DNA of 29,876 nucleotides from NCBI GenBank assembly GCA_910580135.1, contig CAJTXC010000004.1:1-29876 (forward strand), in the 5' to 3' direction. Source of the stretch: an uncultured Bacilli bacterium. GTDB lineage: Bacteria > Bacillota_I > Bacilli_A > RF39 > UBA660. Every line of letters begins with the position of its first letter. Position 1 is the stretch's first letter. The position numbers and the translations under genes are program-made. This document shows positions 15,683-24,859 of the stretch, piece by piece. Under the pieces are notes generated by a model. It searched no databases, was not told the origin of the DNA, and saw only the letters and a program-made list of their open reading frames with translations.

Positions 15683-16705
15683 CTATTTAATAAACATGCA
15701 ATCACCAAATGAGAAAAATCTATACTTTTCTTCTACAGCATGATTATATGCGTTAAGTACGTTTTCTTTTCCTGCAAGTGCACTTATTAACATAATAAGT
15801 GTTGATTTTGGTAAATGAAAGTTAGTAAGCAACGCATCTATTCCTTTAAACTTGTAACCAGGATATATAAATATCTTAGTATTACCTGACGCTTTTTTAA
15901 AATGGCCAGTTTCATCTGCAACACTTTCTAGTACCCGGGTTGAAGTAGTGCCAACTGCTATTATTCTATTACCTTTATCTCGGGCTTTATTAAGTAAATC
16001 CGCTACTTCTTCACTCATTTCGTAATACTCTGAATGCATATCATGTTTTGTAACATCATCAACACTAACTGGTCTAAATGTACCTAATCCCACATGAAGT
16101 GTTACATAAGCAACGTTTACACCTTTTTCTTTTATTTTATCTAATACTTCTTTAGTAAAATGAAGCCCTGCTGTTGGTGCTGCAGCACTACCTGGATTTT
16201 TGGCATAAACTGTTTGATATCTATCTTTATCATCTAATTTTTCTGTTATGTATGGTGGAAGTGGCATATCGCCTAACTTATCTAAAATCTCAAGTAATAT
16301 TCCATTATATATAAACTTATAATGTCTTATCCCGTCTTCTCCAACATATATGCACTCACATGATAACTCATCAGAAAACTTAACAATTGCACCTTCTTTT
16401 ATTCTTTTAGCAGGCTTTGTCAAGCATTCCCAAACATCATCTCCTAAATCTTTAAGCATCAATACTTCAATTACTGCTCCTGTATCAGGCTTATGTCCTA
16501 TTATTCTGGCAGGTATTACTTTAGTATCATTTAAAACTAATGTATCACCTTCATTTAAATAATCTATTAAATCAGTAAAACACTTATCTTCGTATTTACC
16601 AGTTTCTTTATCAAGGGTCATCATTTTTGATGCGCTTCTATTTTTTAAAGGAGTTTGTGCAATAAGTTCCTTTGGTAAATCATAATCAAAATCATCTGTT
16701 TTCAT
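15683..16705 (-). CDS. queA: S-adenosylmethionine:tRNA ribosyltransferase-isomerase
   Basis: Transfers and isomerises the ribosyl moiety of SAM onto preQ1-tRNA to give epoxyqueuosine, the step after Tgt. Family landmarks are DYDLPKELIAQTP at the N-terminus, GDTLVLNDTKVIPARI, the substrate-loop YQTVYAKNPGSAAAPTAGLHFT, VTLHVGLGTFRPV, and IAVGTTSTRVLES, ending with TNFHLPKSTLIMLISALAG and YRFFSFGDCMFI. The 340-residue length is typical. The start is the ATG at 16705, 5 bases after AAAGGAGG; a further in-frame start at 16723 lies upstream of this site. A terminator hairpin separates it from the ruv genes, and two small unknown genes follow in the same transcript. Confidence 0.97.
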   Translation of the reverse strand: MKTDDFDYDLPKELIAQTPLKNRSASKMMTLDKETGKYEDKCFTDLIDYLNEGDTLVLNDTKVIPARIIGHKPDTGAVIEVLMLKDLGDDVWECLTKPAKRIKEGAIVKFSDELSCECIYVGEDGIRHYKFIYNGILLEILDKLGDMPLPPYITEKLDDKDRYQTVYAKNPGSAAAPTAGLHFTKEVLDKIKEKGVNVAYVTLHVGLGTFRPVSVDDVTKHDMHSEYYEMSEEVADLLNKARDKGNRIIAVGTTSTRVLESVADETGHFKKASGNTKIFIYPGYKFKGIDALLTNFHLPKSTLIMLISALAGKENVLNAYNHAVEEKYRFFSFGDCMFIK

Positions 16706-16727
16706 AAAGCCCTCCTTTAACAAAAAT

Positions 16728-16752
16728 AATAAGCACTAAACAAGTACTTATT
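16728..16752 (-). terminator. Intrinsic terminator between the ruv operon and queA
   Basis: AATAAGCACT (16728-16737) and AGTACTTATT (16743-16752) form a 10-bp stem with one G-U and a 5-base loop, followed by ATTTTT on the minus strand. It ends just upstream of the queA Shine-Dalgarno. Confidence 0.7.
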
Positions 16753-16778
16753 ATAATTCATTTTTTATAAAATAGCAA

Positions 16779-17723
16779 TTACTTTAACATACCCTTATTT
16801 TCTTCTTCATTTTTAGAAGTAATATCATATAAAGTATCAAGATAGTTTAAGATAAGTTCCAATTTTTCATGAGGCCCAAAATCATCGTTATCACTTATAT
16901 TTCTTACGGCTTCAAAAAAACTTTTTTTACTTTCATTACTTATATTTTCCACTTTATACTTAAGCATATCTATCTTTGACTTTAACGAAAAATATTTATC
17001 AGGAGTCATAACAACTGCCATGTTTTCAAGATTCTCACTTAATCTATTTTGTAAAAAATCTGTGGTTATAATCCCATAACCTAAAAAACCTGGCCCATGT
17101 TTTTCGTTTAATTCTCTTGCTTCTTTTGTGTATTCTAATTCTTCCTTAGCATAATATTCGACCGGTGCTTTTATTTCGTTTTCTTCAATATACATTTCTA
17201 CAATACTTACACATTTATTTAAAAGCATTTTTTCATTTTGAACAAGTTCCCTTAAGTTTTTTATTAAATCTTCGTCAAATATAAAATCTGAAATATTATC
17301 CAAAGTTTTTACATCATTTTCTTGTTCAAAAAAAGCAAGTAATGACGTTATAAGTTCTGAATCATTTGCAGACAGTTCTAAAAACTTTTTATTATAAATT
17401 CTGTAAGCATTATAAAAACATAAAATTATATATATTCTAGAAATAGCGAATTCTTCTTTTTCTAACATAGAATACAACTTATTAATAATAAGTTGTAACT
17501 CCTTTGGAGTTACAAGTCCGTTTTTTATATCTATATTTATTTTCTTGAAGTTTTTTAGTAAAAAATTAAAGTTATTTAAATTTTCATTTTCTTCGATATC
17601 TTTTCTTTCTTTTTGATATAATTCATAAAATATTTTTTCTATTTGCGATACCTTGTTTAAGGCATATTTTTTATTTTCCTCTACTTCATTTTTATATTCA
17701 TTAAAATTTAATATCTTATTCAT
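16779..17723 (-). CDS. Unknown helical protein coupled to ruvB
   Basis: 314 residues, Glu/Lys/Asn/Leu-rich, almost wholly helical, soluble, no recognised family. The ATG at 17723 lies within the end of ruvB (8-base overlap), so translation is coupled. The N-terminal half is a long run of charged helices. The most distinctive segment is around residues 205-250, where ELNEKHGPGFLGYGIITTDF is followed by LENMAVVMTPDKYFSLKSKIDML. The end has FGPHEKLELILNYLDTLYDI. It is the last gene of the ruvA-ruvB transcript before the terminator at 16728-16752. Coupling to ruvB could mean a role with Holliday-junction processing, or only shared expression. No function is assigned. Confidence 0.75.
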   Translation of the reverse strand: MNKILNFNEYKNEVEENKKYALNKVSQIEKIFYELYQKERKDIEENENLNNFNFLLKNFKKINIDIKNGLVTPKELQLIINKLYSMLEKEEFAISRIYIILCFYNAYRIYNKKFLELSANDSELITSLLAFFEQENDVKTLDNISDFIFDEDLIKNLRELVQNEKMLLNKCVSIVEMYIEENEIKAPVEYYAKEELEYTKEARELNEKHGPGFLGYGIITTDFLQNRLSENLENMAVVMTPDKYFSLKSKIDMLKYKVENISNESKKSFFEAVRNISDNDDFGPHEKLELILNYLDTLYDITSKNEEENKGMLK

Positions 17724-18720
17724 CTTTTTTATTCCTATCTATATTTAAATGCCTATAAGCTAAATCAGTTACTATACGTCCTCTTGGTGTTCTTTTTAAG
17801 TAACCAATTTGTAAAAGGTATGGTTCACAAACATCTTCAATGGTCGAAACTTCTTCTCCGATTGATGCTGCTATAGCTTCTATACCTACTGGTCCACCAT
17901 TAAATTTATAAATAATCGTTTTTAAAAGTTCATAGTCTACTTCATCAAGACCTAATTTATCTACTTTAAGCGAATCAAGCGCAAATTTAGTTATATCTAA
18001 AGTAATTGTACCATCACCTTTAACTAGTGCAAAATCGCTTACACGTTTAAGTAATCTATTAGCTATTCTAGGAGTTCTACGGCAACGGTTTGCGAGTTCC
18101 TTTGCAGCTTCATCTTCAATTGCTAAACCGAGTACTCTAGCGCTTCTTTTAATTATTTTGGTTATTTCCTCTTCAGTATAATAATTAAGTTTAGATACTA
18201 TTCCAAAACGATCTCTAAGTGGTGCTGATAAATCACCAGCTCTTGTTGTTGCGCCAACTAATGTAAAATGAGGCAAATCTATTCTTAAATTACGATTAGA
18301 ACCTTCTCCACCCACAATAATATCTAAAGTAAAGTCTTCCATCGCAGAGTAAAGTATTTCTTCTACAAACCTTGGCATTCTATGTATTTCATCAATGAAT
18401 AATACATCACCATCTTCTAGTGATGATAAAACAGCAGCTAAATCTCCAGATTTTTCAATTGTTGGACCAGAAGCCGTTTTAATATTAGATTCCATCTCAT
18501 TTGCTATTACGTAAGAAAGCGTTGTTTTACCAAGACCAGGAGGGCCATATAATAAAACATGATCAAGAGCTTCTCCACGCATTTTAGCAGCTTCCATAAA
18601 TACTTTCAAATTCTCTACTATATCTTTTTGCCCTATGTACTCATCAATACTTTGAGGTCTAATAGTTGATTCAAAACTATCTTCTTTTAATTTTTCGGAA
18701 GTAATTATTCTGTTATCCAT
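17716..18720 (-). CDS. ruvB: Holliday junction branch migration DNA helicase RuvB
   Basis: AAA+ motor that, with RuvA, drives branch migration of recombination junctions. Walker A is GPPGLGKT at residues 59-66, Walker B is VLFIDE at ~106-111, sensor 1 is GATTR at ~156-160, and the LRDRFG arginine-finger region is at ~168-173. The C-terminal winged helix carries the family hallmark TPRGRIVTDLAYRHL. Length 334 matches the family. AAAGGA precedes the ATG, 14 bases after ruvA. The gene overlaps the downstream unknown gene by 8 bases. Confidence 0.98.
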   Translation of the reverse strand: MDNRIITSEKLKEDSFESTIRPQSIDEYIGQKDIVENLKVFMEAAKMRGEALDHVLLYGPPGLGKTTLSYVIANEMESNIKTASGPTIEKSGDLAAVLSSLEDGDVLFIDEIHRMPRFVEEILYSAMEDFTLDIIVGGEGSNRNLRIDLPHFTLVGATTRAGDLSAPLRDRFGIVSKLNYYTEEEITKIIKRSARVLGLAIEDEAAKELANRCRRTPRIANRLLKRVSDFALVKGDGTITLDITKFALDSLKVDKLGLDEVDYELLKTIIYKFNGGPVGIEAIAASIGEEVSTIEDVCEPYLLQIGYLKRTPRGRIVTDLAYRHLNIDRNKKDE

Positions 18721-18734
18721 AAACTAAATCCTTT

Positions 18735-19286
18735 CTATTTTAATAATAATTTTAAAGAATCTTTTACTTGTAATTCAAGAGTTTTATTAACATCTATATT
18801 TGGTAATATCCTTTTAATATCAGCTGGCTTATAACCTAAAGACTTAAGCGTTTCAGTAAGCTCTGTATAATCTTGTTTAGTTTCGGTTGCATCAACCGCT
18901 AGTTTTCCTTTTAAATCGAGGATAATTTGTCTTGCGACTTTATCACCAATCTTAGGAAATTTCTTAAGATAATTAATATTACCACTTTCAATAGCATCAT
19001 AAATACTATCTTTATTATCCCCACTAAGCATTGGAAGAGCCATTTTACATCCAAGACCTTTAACACTAATTAATTTTAAGAATAAGTCTTTATCTTCTCT
19101 ATTTTTAAATCCATATAAGGTATTTTCTTCTTCTCTTATTTGCTGATACAAATAAATTAATACTTCTTCATTAACTTTATATGAATATGGATTAGCCACA
19201 AAAATCATGTAACCAATTCCGTTATTTTCTAGCACTACATAGCTAGGTTCTATAATTGTTATAACACCTTTAATATATGAATACAT
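18735..19286 (-). CDS. ruvA: Holliday junction branch migration protein RuvA
   Basis: Binds the four-way junction and loads RuvB. It has an N-terminal OB fold beginning MYSYIKGVI with the typical IGY turn (~residues 24-26) and LYGFKNREDKDLF. Two helix-hairpin-helix motifs follow (~71-90, VKGLGCKMA; ~106-125, FPKIGDKVARQIILDLKGKL), then a flexible linker and a small C-terminal RuvB-binding domain (SLGYKPADIKRIL). 183 residues is slightly short but complete. The start is the ATG at 19286 after GAGGTG; an in-frame ATG at 19298 sits inside that site. First gene of the ruvAB operon. No ruvC is visible, as in many Firmicutes. Confidence 0.96.
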   Translation of the reverse strand: MYSYIKGVITIIEPSYVVLENNGIGYMIFVANPYSYKVNEEVLIYLYQQIREEENTLYGFKNREDKDLFLKLISVKGLGCKMALPMLSGDNKDSIYDAIESGNINYLKKFPKIGDKVARQIILDLKGKLAVDATETKQDYTELTETLKSLGYKPADIKRILPNIDVNKTLELQVKDSLKLLLK

Positions 19287-19353
19287 AAAACACCTCATTT
19301 ATTTTTAATACAAGTTAATTTTATCACGAACAATTGTTTTTGTAAACTTATAT

Positions 19354-19836
19354 TTACTTAGTTTTATTATTTTTTATATAAGGATTTTCTATTCCATAAT
19401 AGTCATCTCTAGTGTTAGCAAATCCACAAGCAATTGCCATTCTTATACTAGCTTCATTATCAGACGCTATTCTAGCTTTTATATTTTCTACTAGAGGATA
19501 TTCTTTAAATATAAGATCACATACTTCCAAAAGCGCTCTTTGACCATAATTTTTTCCTCTTTTATCCTTATCAATTGCTTGTCTTATATATACAGCTTTT
19601 TCATTTTCATTGTAATCTCCGATATCAACATACCCTACTAAGCAATCTCCATCAGCGATAAAAAATCCCATCCCAATAATTGTGTCATCAGTCTTTTTCA
19701 TAAGATTAGGTAAAAACCCTTGAAATCTTTCTTTTATCGTTTCATCAGCCAGTATTTTCTTTAAAAATATCATATGATATTTATTATCTTTATCAAACTT
19801 GCATAAAGATAATGTTTCCATTTCAATCTTTTTCAT
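19354..19836 (-). CDS. GNAT-family N-acetyltransferase
   Basis: About 160 residues from the ATG at 19836 (TAGGTGA upstream); an earlier in-frame start at 19863 lacks a good site. The GNAT fold is recognisable from the acceptor-side strands (GMGFFIADGDCLVGYVDIGDY), the motif A strand-loop-helix that binds acetyl-CoA (VYIRQAIDKDKRGKNYGQRALLEVCDLIF, with RGKNYG as the Q/R-x-x-G-x-G/A loop), and the motif B end (IRMAIACGFANTRDDYYGIENPYI). The substrate cannot be told. It lies between ruvA and the ABC exporter pair in the same direction and might be cotranscribed with the latter. Confidence 0.85.
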   Translation of the reverse strand: MKKIEMETLSLCKFDKDNKYHMIFLKKILADETIKERFQGFLPNLMKKTDDTIIGMGFFIADGDCLVGYVDIGDYNENEKAVYIRQAIDKDKRGKNYGQRALLEVCDLIFKEYPLVENIKARIASDNEASIRMAIACGFANTRDDYYGIENPYIKNNKTK

Positions 19837-19877
19837 ATTATCACCTACTATATATTTTAACACGATAAAATATATTT

Positions 19878-21596
19878 TTATTTTTTATCTTCATACAGTT
19901 TTTTATATTTCCCATTCAAACCAATAAGTTCATCATGTGTCCCCATTTCTTTTATTTTGCCATTTTCTATATAAACTATCAAGTCAGCTTCTTTAATGGT
20001 TTTAAGTCTGTGTGCAATTATAAAAGAAAACTTATTTTTAAGTACCTCTTTAGTTGCTTTCATAACCTTTTGTTCAAATTCTAAATCAAGGTTTGATGTT
20101 ACCTCATCTAATATTAAAATATCCGCGTTTTTTAATATTGCTCTAGCAAAGTTTAAAAGCTGTTTTTCACCATATGATATCTTATCGGTATAAACATCTA
20201 TTTTGGTATTATATCCATTTTCTAACGAAGTAATTTTATCGTGTAAACCTATCTTTTTACAAACCTCTATTACTTCTTTATTGGTAATTTTTCTGTTTTG
20301 CCCATATTTTACATTATCCATAATACTCATATGAAATATTACTGGTTCTTGAAAGACATATCCAATGTTATTTCTTAAAGATTTTAAGCTATATTCTTTA
20401 TAATCAGTATCATTTATTAAAATAGAGCCACTCGTTATATCATAAAACCTAGGTATTAGATTAACTAACGTACTTTTACCACATCCACTTTTTCCAACTA
20501 AAGCTATTTTCATAGGTTTTGTTACACTTAAATTAATATCTTTTAATATGTTATTTATACCATCATAACTCATCTTAACGTGTTTAAACTTTATATTATT
20601 TACCTTTTTAAGAAGTAAATTAGATTCTTTATTTTCTTTTTCTTTTAAACATAAATTATATATTTTAATGTATGAATTATAATTGTTATTAGCTTCGTTT
20701 TTAAACTCTACAATAATACTCATCTGTGAATCTAAACTAGCGATATAGTTTCTAAATAGTATTATTAACGCAAGTGATGATACCCCTGATAAAATATTTA
20801 TACCGCCTACATAAACTATTAAAATAATACTTATGAAGCTTATAAAACTAAGCAAATATTTATGGATATATATTACTTTGTTATATTTTAATACTTCATC
20901 TGATGTTTTCTTTAATAGCTCATCTATTTCATTTAAGTTACTTTCTTCTATTCTAAGTGATTTATTAGTTGAATAACTATTTATAAACTCATTAGTTTTA
21001 GAAGATAACTCTAATCTTATCGATTGTAATTTTTCTACGACTTTATAATTTTTCTTATAAAGAGGCTTAAGCATAAAGTAACTTAAAAAGAATACAATTA
21101 CCGATATTATCGCAAGCTTATAATCTAAAAATAACATTACTATAATGGTATAAAATATTTCTTTATAAGCGATTGGATAAACTCTCATGTATGACCATGC
21201 AAATAGAAGTGCTGCACTTTTAGATTCACTTGTGTTAAGCGCGATTAATTCACCTACTGGGTAACTATCTGTTAGTGATACTTTTGATTTGATTACGTTT
21301 TCATACATTTTTTTCTTTATGGTATTCTCTTCTTTAGAAACTATTTTATTTCTTTTATTATTATAGAAAAATATTTGGAAAGTTCTTAAAATGGTTAAAG
21401 CAATGTAAATAAACGAACAATAATAAACGTATTTATAACTATTACTAGGAAAATATTTATCCAAAATTAAAGACGTTAATAAAGGCCCAGTAAATACTAA
21501 AATGCTTGGTAAAAGTCTTAATATATACCAAAACGTAATAGCTTTTTTATTTTCACCAAAAAGAAGTAGTTTCTTTAGGTTTTCTTTTTTATTCAT
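19878..21596 (-). CDS. ABC exporter half-transporter, partner with canonical Walker B and degenerate signature
   Basis: About 572 residues: six membrane helices in the first ~310 residues (type I exporter fold) and a C-terminal ATPase domain. Walker A is GKSGCGKS (~366-373), the Q-loop is VFQEP, Walker B is ILILDEVTSNLD with the catalytic Glu, and the H-loop is IIAHR. The signature is ISYGE instead of LSGGQ. Paired with the preceding gene, its Walker A/B/H face the canonical-like signature of the partner to make the hydrolytic site. I chose the ATG at 21596 (TAGGTGAT upstream), which overlaps the partner by 8 bases; a GTG at 21605 is less likely. Substrate unknown; membrane protein. Confidence 0.92.
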   Translation of the reverse strand: MNKKENLKKLLLFGENKKAITFWYILRLLPSILVFTGPLLTSLILDKYFPSNSYKYVYYCSFIYIALTILRTFQIFFYNNKRNKIVSKEENTIKKKMYENVIKSKVSLTDSYPVGELIALNTSESKSAALLFAWSYMRVYPIAYKEIFYTIIVMLFLDYKLAIISVIVFFLSYFMLKPLYKKNYKVVEKLQSIRLELSSKTNEFINSYSTNKSLRIEESNLNEIDELLKKTSDEVLKYNKVIYIHKYLLSFISFISIILIVYVGGINILSGVSSLALIILFRNYIASLDSQMSIIVEFKNEANNNYNSYIKIYNLCLKEKENKESNLLLKKVNNIKFKHVKMSYDGINNILKDINLSVTKPMKIALVGKSGCGKSTLVNLIPRFYDITSGSILINDTDYKEYSLKSLRNNIGYVFQEPVIFHMSIMDNVKYGQNRKITNKEVIEVCKKIGLHDKITSLENGYNTKIDVYTDKISYGEKQLLNFARAILKNADILILDEVTSNLDLEFEQKVMKATKEVLKNKFSFIIAHRLKTIKEADLIVYIENGKIKEMGTHDELIGLNGKYKKLYEDKK

Positions 21597-23355
21597 AACT
21601 ATCACCTACTTTATCACTTGCGATATCATATATCTTTTTATATGTTTTATCAGTGCTAACTAAAGTGTTATGCGTTCCCGCCTTTAACTTACCATTGTTA
21701 ATGTATAATATTTTATCAAATAAAGGTGCGTTTAAAATATCATAAGTTACAATTATCTTGGTAAAGTTATCTTTCTTAGTTAGCAAATCTCTTAAGATAA
21801 CTTTTTTATTTTTGTTATCTATCGCTGAGAATGAATCATCAAATATCATAATATTTTTAGGTTTAACAAAACTTCTTGTAAGTATTAGCCTTTGATTTTG
21901 TCCTTTAGACAGTTTAATTCCGTAGCTTCCTAACATGGTGTTATATCCATCTTTTAAATTTACAATATCATCATGAAGCATAAATTCTTTTGATAAATCA
22001 ATCATAAAATTATCAGGTATATATTGATCTAATACTTTGATATTATCCCTAATAGTTTTGCTATATATATAAGAATCTTGCAGGATCATGCATACATATT
22101 CTCTTATATTTTTTCGGTTCATTTCTCTTAATTCGACTCCACCTATAGTAATGCTTCCAGAATAATCATAGAATCCTATAAGGGTTTTAAATAAAATAGT
22201 CTTACCACTACCAGTTTTACCAACAATTAATACCTTTTCATTTTCATTTATTTTAAAGTTTAAATTTTTAAGTATTACCTTATCACCTAACGTTATAGTT
22301 ACATCAATAAACTCAATATTATAATCGTTTAAGGTTATATTCTTAATTTTGTTATCTTCTACCGTTAGATTAACTAAGTTTGATATTCTTTTGTAAGACA
22401 AAATAAAATCGTTAAATTCTTCTAGCACATGATGAAATTCACTAAACTGGTTAATTATCTTTGATGAATAATCAAATACCACAAGCATAATTGGTAAAGT
22501 TATTTTACCTGTAGCAAGTAAGATAGCACCTAAAATAAAGTTGAGTGGACTGTTAATCATTGAAGTAAACATAACAAACGAGTAATACTTATCATCATAG
22601 TAGTATTTTAAATCTAAGTACTTTTTATTTTCGTCCACTATCTCATTAAAGTCTTTTACTGATTTTTCTTCTAAATTATTTAGTTTAATAAATTTAATGT
22701 TTCTATAATTATCTTCTAGTTTTTCATACGCTTTATTTGATACATGAATTAACTTATTTAAAAATGGAGAGCATTTTTTGAAGTACCATACACTTCTTAC
22801 TATTATTAGAAGTGATATAAAGAATATTAAAATTAAAAATAAATAATGAATTTTAAATAGTCTAAATCCAATAAATATTATAAGCAAAAATAAATCAACA
22901 AAAAATATCAACTGTCTATCAATAAAACTAACTAATTTATTTATATCACTAGATGCTTTTTGTACTAAGTCTGCAACCGAATTATTATAAAAAGATGTAT
23001 AAGTAAGTTCTTGTATATGATTAAAAATATTATGTTTTAACTCATATTGAAATCTTTGGATAAATTTATCTTTAACCCTTGATTTAAAATAATTAAGCAA
23101 GCAAATTATACCTTGCACGAAAAGTAATATTAAACAAATAATTACAAGATAAATTTTTACATCATTTACGTTTTTTAATAATGGATCAAGAAAATATATA
23201 CTATCATTATTCCCCATTATATGATTTATTCCATAGCTAATTATAATTGGTATATAAGTAATCAAATACATGCTAAAAACGCTAAATATTATAAATAAAA
23301 TAACATATATTATCTTCTTTTTAATACACTCTAGTATTATTTTTAATAATTTCAT
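21589..23355 (-). CDS. ABC exporter half-transporter, partner with degenerate ATP site
   Basis: About 588 residues: six membrane helices, then an ATPase domain. Walker A is GKTGSGKT (~376-383), the Q-loop is MILQDS, and the signature LSKGQ is near consensus. Walker B, however, is IMIFDDSFSAID, with Asp in place of the catalytic Glu, and the switch His is replaced (IIVTYD for IIAHR). This is the pattern of the non-hydrolysing site in heterodimeric exporters such as TM287/288 and BmrCD. AAGGAG precedes the ATG at 23355; an upstream in-frame ATG at 23382 has no such site. The next gene overlaps by 8 bases, so the two subunits are made together. A likely extended -10 (TGGTAAAAT) lies just upstream. 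Substrate unknown. Confidence 0.92.
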   Translation of the reverse strand: MKLLKIILECIKKKIIYVILFIIFSVFSMYLITYIPIIISYGINHIMGNNDSIYFLDPLLKNVNDVKIYLVIICLILLFVQGIICLLNYFKSRVKDKFIQRFQYELKHNIFNHIQELTYTSFYNNSVADLVQKASSDINKLVSFIDRQLIFFVDLFLLIIFIGFRLFKIHYLFLILIFFISLLIIVRSVWYFKKCSPFLNKLIHVSNKAYEKLEDNYRNIKFIKLNNLEEKSVKDFNEIVDENKKYLDLKYYYDDKYYSFVMFTSMINSPLNFILGAILLATGKITLPIMLVVFDYSSKIINQFSEFHHVLEEFNDFILSYKRISNLVNLTVEDNKIKNITLNDYNIEFIDVTITLGDKVILKNLNFKINENEKVLIVGKTGSGKTILFKTLIGFYDYSGSITIGGVELREMNRKNIREYVCMILQDSYIYSKTIRDNIKVLDQYIPDNFMIDLSKEFMLHDDIVNLKDGYNTMLGSYGIKLSKGQNQRLILTRSFVKPKNIMIFDDSFSAIDNKNKKVILRDLLTKKDNFTKIIVTYDILNAPLFDKILYINNGKLKAGTHNTLVSTDKTYKKIYDIASDKVGDSYE

Positions 23356-23389
23356 AATATTACTCCTTCTACATACTCTCATTTTACCA

Positions 23390-23552
23390 TAGAAGTTATG
23401 TAAAATAAAAAAAGATTAATAAATTATTAACCTTATTTTTTAAATAAACATAGTAGTAATATATTGATTTTTGTATTTTCAACAAAATAAGTTTTTGGAT
23501 TAGTCAATTTTATATTATTTTACATTCATTTTGTTCATATCATCATCATATT
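23390..23552. other. Intergenic region with a weak AT-rich hairpin
   Basis: No credible ORF. An AT-rich inverted repeat around 23415-23433 (GATTAAT/ATTAACC) is followed on the minus strand by TTTTTTT, so it may weakly terminate the kinase-like gene upstream of the ABC promoter. Nothing else is evident. Confidence 0.4.
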
Positions 23553-24059
23553 TTAAATTTCTTTTAGTATATAATTATTTTTTAATAACCAATCTTCAAT
23601 TGTTTCGTTACCCTTCAAAATAATTCTTTCCAATTCTAGTTTACTATATAATTTTATCCTATTATCATATTGGTTTAATTTCATTTCAATATATTTATCA
23701 CTATTACCTCTATTTTTATATCTTTGAACATAATTATCCAAATAATTTTTTGAAGGATAGCAAACCATAAAATCAAATTTATTTTTTATATATTCTTCTA
23801 TTATATCTTCTCTATCCCAAACTAGTATAATATCATAGTCATTTATTGCATTTTTAATAGCTTCTATATAATTGTTAGGCCAGTTAGGGTTTGGTTTTCT
23901 AACTTCTCCTTTTCTTTTTTCAATATCAATATTTAAGAATTCTTTTTCATCATAGGCATATTCTGAAGCATCTAAATCAATAACATTTTTATATTTTCTA
24001 GCAATTGTCGTTTTTCCTATTCCAGAAAATCCTGCTATTATCATTCCTCTTTTTCTCAT
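23553..24059 (-). CDS. P-loop nucleotide kinase-like protein
   Basis: 168 residues. An N-terminal Walker A, GFSGIGKT (~10-17), follows a hydrophobic strand. IDLDASEYAYDEKEF (~31-45) is in a substrate-binding position. Further on is the NPNWPNNYIEAIKNAINDYDIILVWDRED segment with a strand ending in an acidic pair, then FMVCYPSKNYLDNYVQRYKNRGNSDKYIEMKLNQYD with Arg residues like a kinase lid. This arrangement is seen in small adenylate-kinase-like or polynucleotide-kinase-like proteins of gut Firmicutes and their phages. The exact substrate is unknown. The first ATG (24059) has only a weak ribosome site; an internal ATG at 24044 would lie too close to AGAGGA. It ends the NUDIX-HAD-kinase gene string. 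Confidence 0.75.
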   Translation of the reverse strand: MRKRGMIIAGFSGIGKTTIARKYKNVIDLDASEYAYDEKEFLNIDIEKRKGEVRKPNPNWPNNYIEAIKNAINDYDIILVWDREDIIEEYIKNKFDFMVCYPSKNYLDNYVQRYKNRGNSDKYIEMKLNQYDNRIKLYSKLELERIILKGNETIEDWLLKNNYILKEI

Positions 24060-24078
24060 ACCAATATCAGTCAGTCTC

Positions 24079-24843
24079 CTATTTTTTTACTTTTACACTT
24101 CCTTTAAATGTATCATTTACAAATTCTAAAAACTCATCATAACCTTCAATACTATAATCAGCTAATTCATTTATCTTTTTTCTATCTACATCTGCATATT
24201 TATCATAAATATTAACAACTTCAATACCGGCTTTATTAGATGCCAAAACTCCCGTATATGAATCTTCAAATACTAAACATTCACTTGGTTTAGCATTATA
24301 ATATTCCATAACTTTTAAATATATTTCAGGGTTGGGTTTCTTGTTTGTAACATCACTCATATCAGTAATCAAATCAAATATATCATCAATATTCATCTTG
24401 CTAAGCATTTTTTTATTCTTTTTAGAATAAATATCTAGTTGAACTTTAGTTGTCATGGTGGCTAGTACAAGTATAAATCCTAATTCCTTAAGCCTAAAAA
24501 TTAAAGAAGCAACATCATCTTTAAAATCAATTTCATTTTCTAATATCTCGCCTGATTTCTTCCATCTAGCATTTAATAATTCTTTAGGATTTTTGATACT
24601 AAGATTATTTTTTTCTATTAAGTATTTACAATATTCAATATATATATCAGAACTTTCATTATTATGTAAAAATTTATCTCTTTCAGTTTGAATAGTTTCT
24701 AAATCAAAACATTTACCACTATATTCTTCTATTAATTTTTTATCCGTTAAATTCCAAACTCCAATAGAATCTATAAGGGTACCATCCATATCAAATATTA
24801 TATATTTTTTATCTAGCAAATTTAATTCGTTTAACTGTTTCAT
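24079..24843 (-). CDS. HAD-family hydrolase (subfamily IA, phosphoglucomutase/phosphatase-like)
   Basis: 254 residues. Motif I is FDMDGTLIDS with nucleophile Asp18 and acid/base Asp20, followed by an alpha-helical cap (~25-95). Motif II is in LVLATMTTK (Thr), motif III is NKKPNPEIYLKVMEYY (Lys), and motif IV is CLVFEDSYTGVLASNKAGIEVV (Glu-Asp). This is the beta-phosphoglucomutase/phosphatase layout of subfamily IA; the substrate cannot be inferred. AGGAGG precedes the ATG. It follows the NUDIX gene by about 16 bases and precedes the P-loop gene by about 19, so the three are likely one operon for nucleotide or sugar-phosphate housekeeping. Confidence 0.9.
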   Translation of the reverse strand: MKQLNELNLLDKKYIIFDMDGTLIDSIGVWNLTDKKLIEEYSGKCFDLETIQTERDKFLHNNESSDIYIEYCKYLIEKNNLSIKNPKELLNARWKKSGEILENEIDFKDDVASLIFRLKELGFILVLATMTTKVQLDIYSKKNKKMLSKMNIDDIFDLITDMSDVTNKKPNPEIYLKVMEYYNAKPSECLVFEDSYTGVLASNKAGIEVVNIYDKYADVDRKKINELADYSIEGYDEFLEFVNDTFKGSVKVKK

Positions 24844-24859
24844 ATATTTACCTCCTATT

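Noticed and set aside
16706..16780. preQ1 riboswitch upstream of queA
   Set aside because: The space is filled by a simple terminator stem and the Shine-Dalgarno; no preQ1 aptamer pattern is seen.
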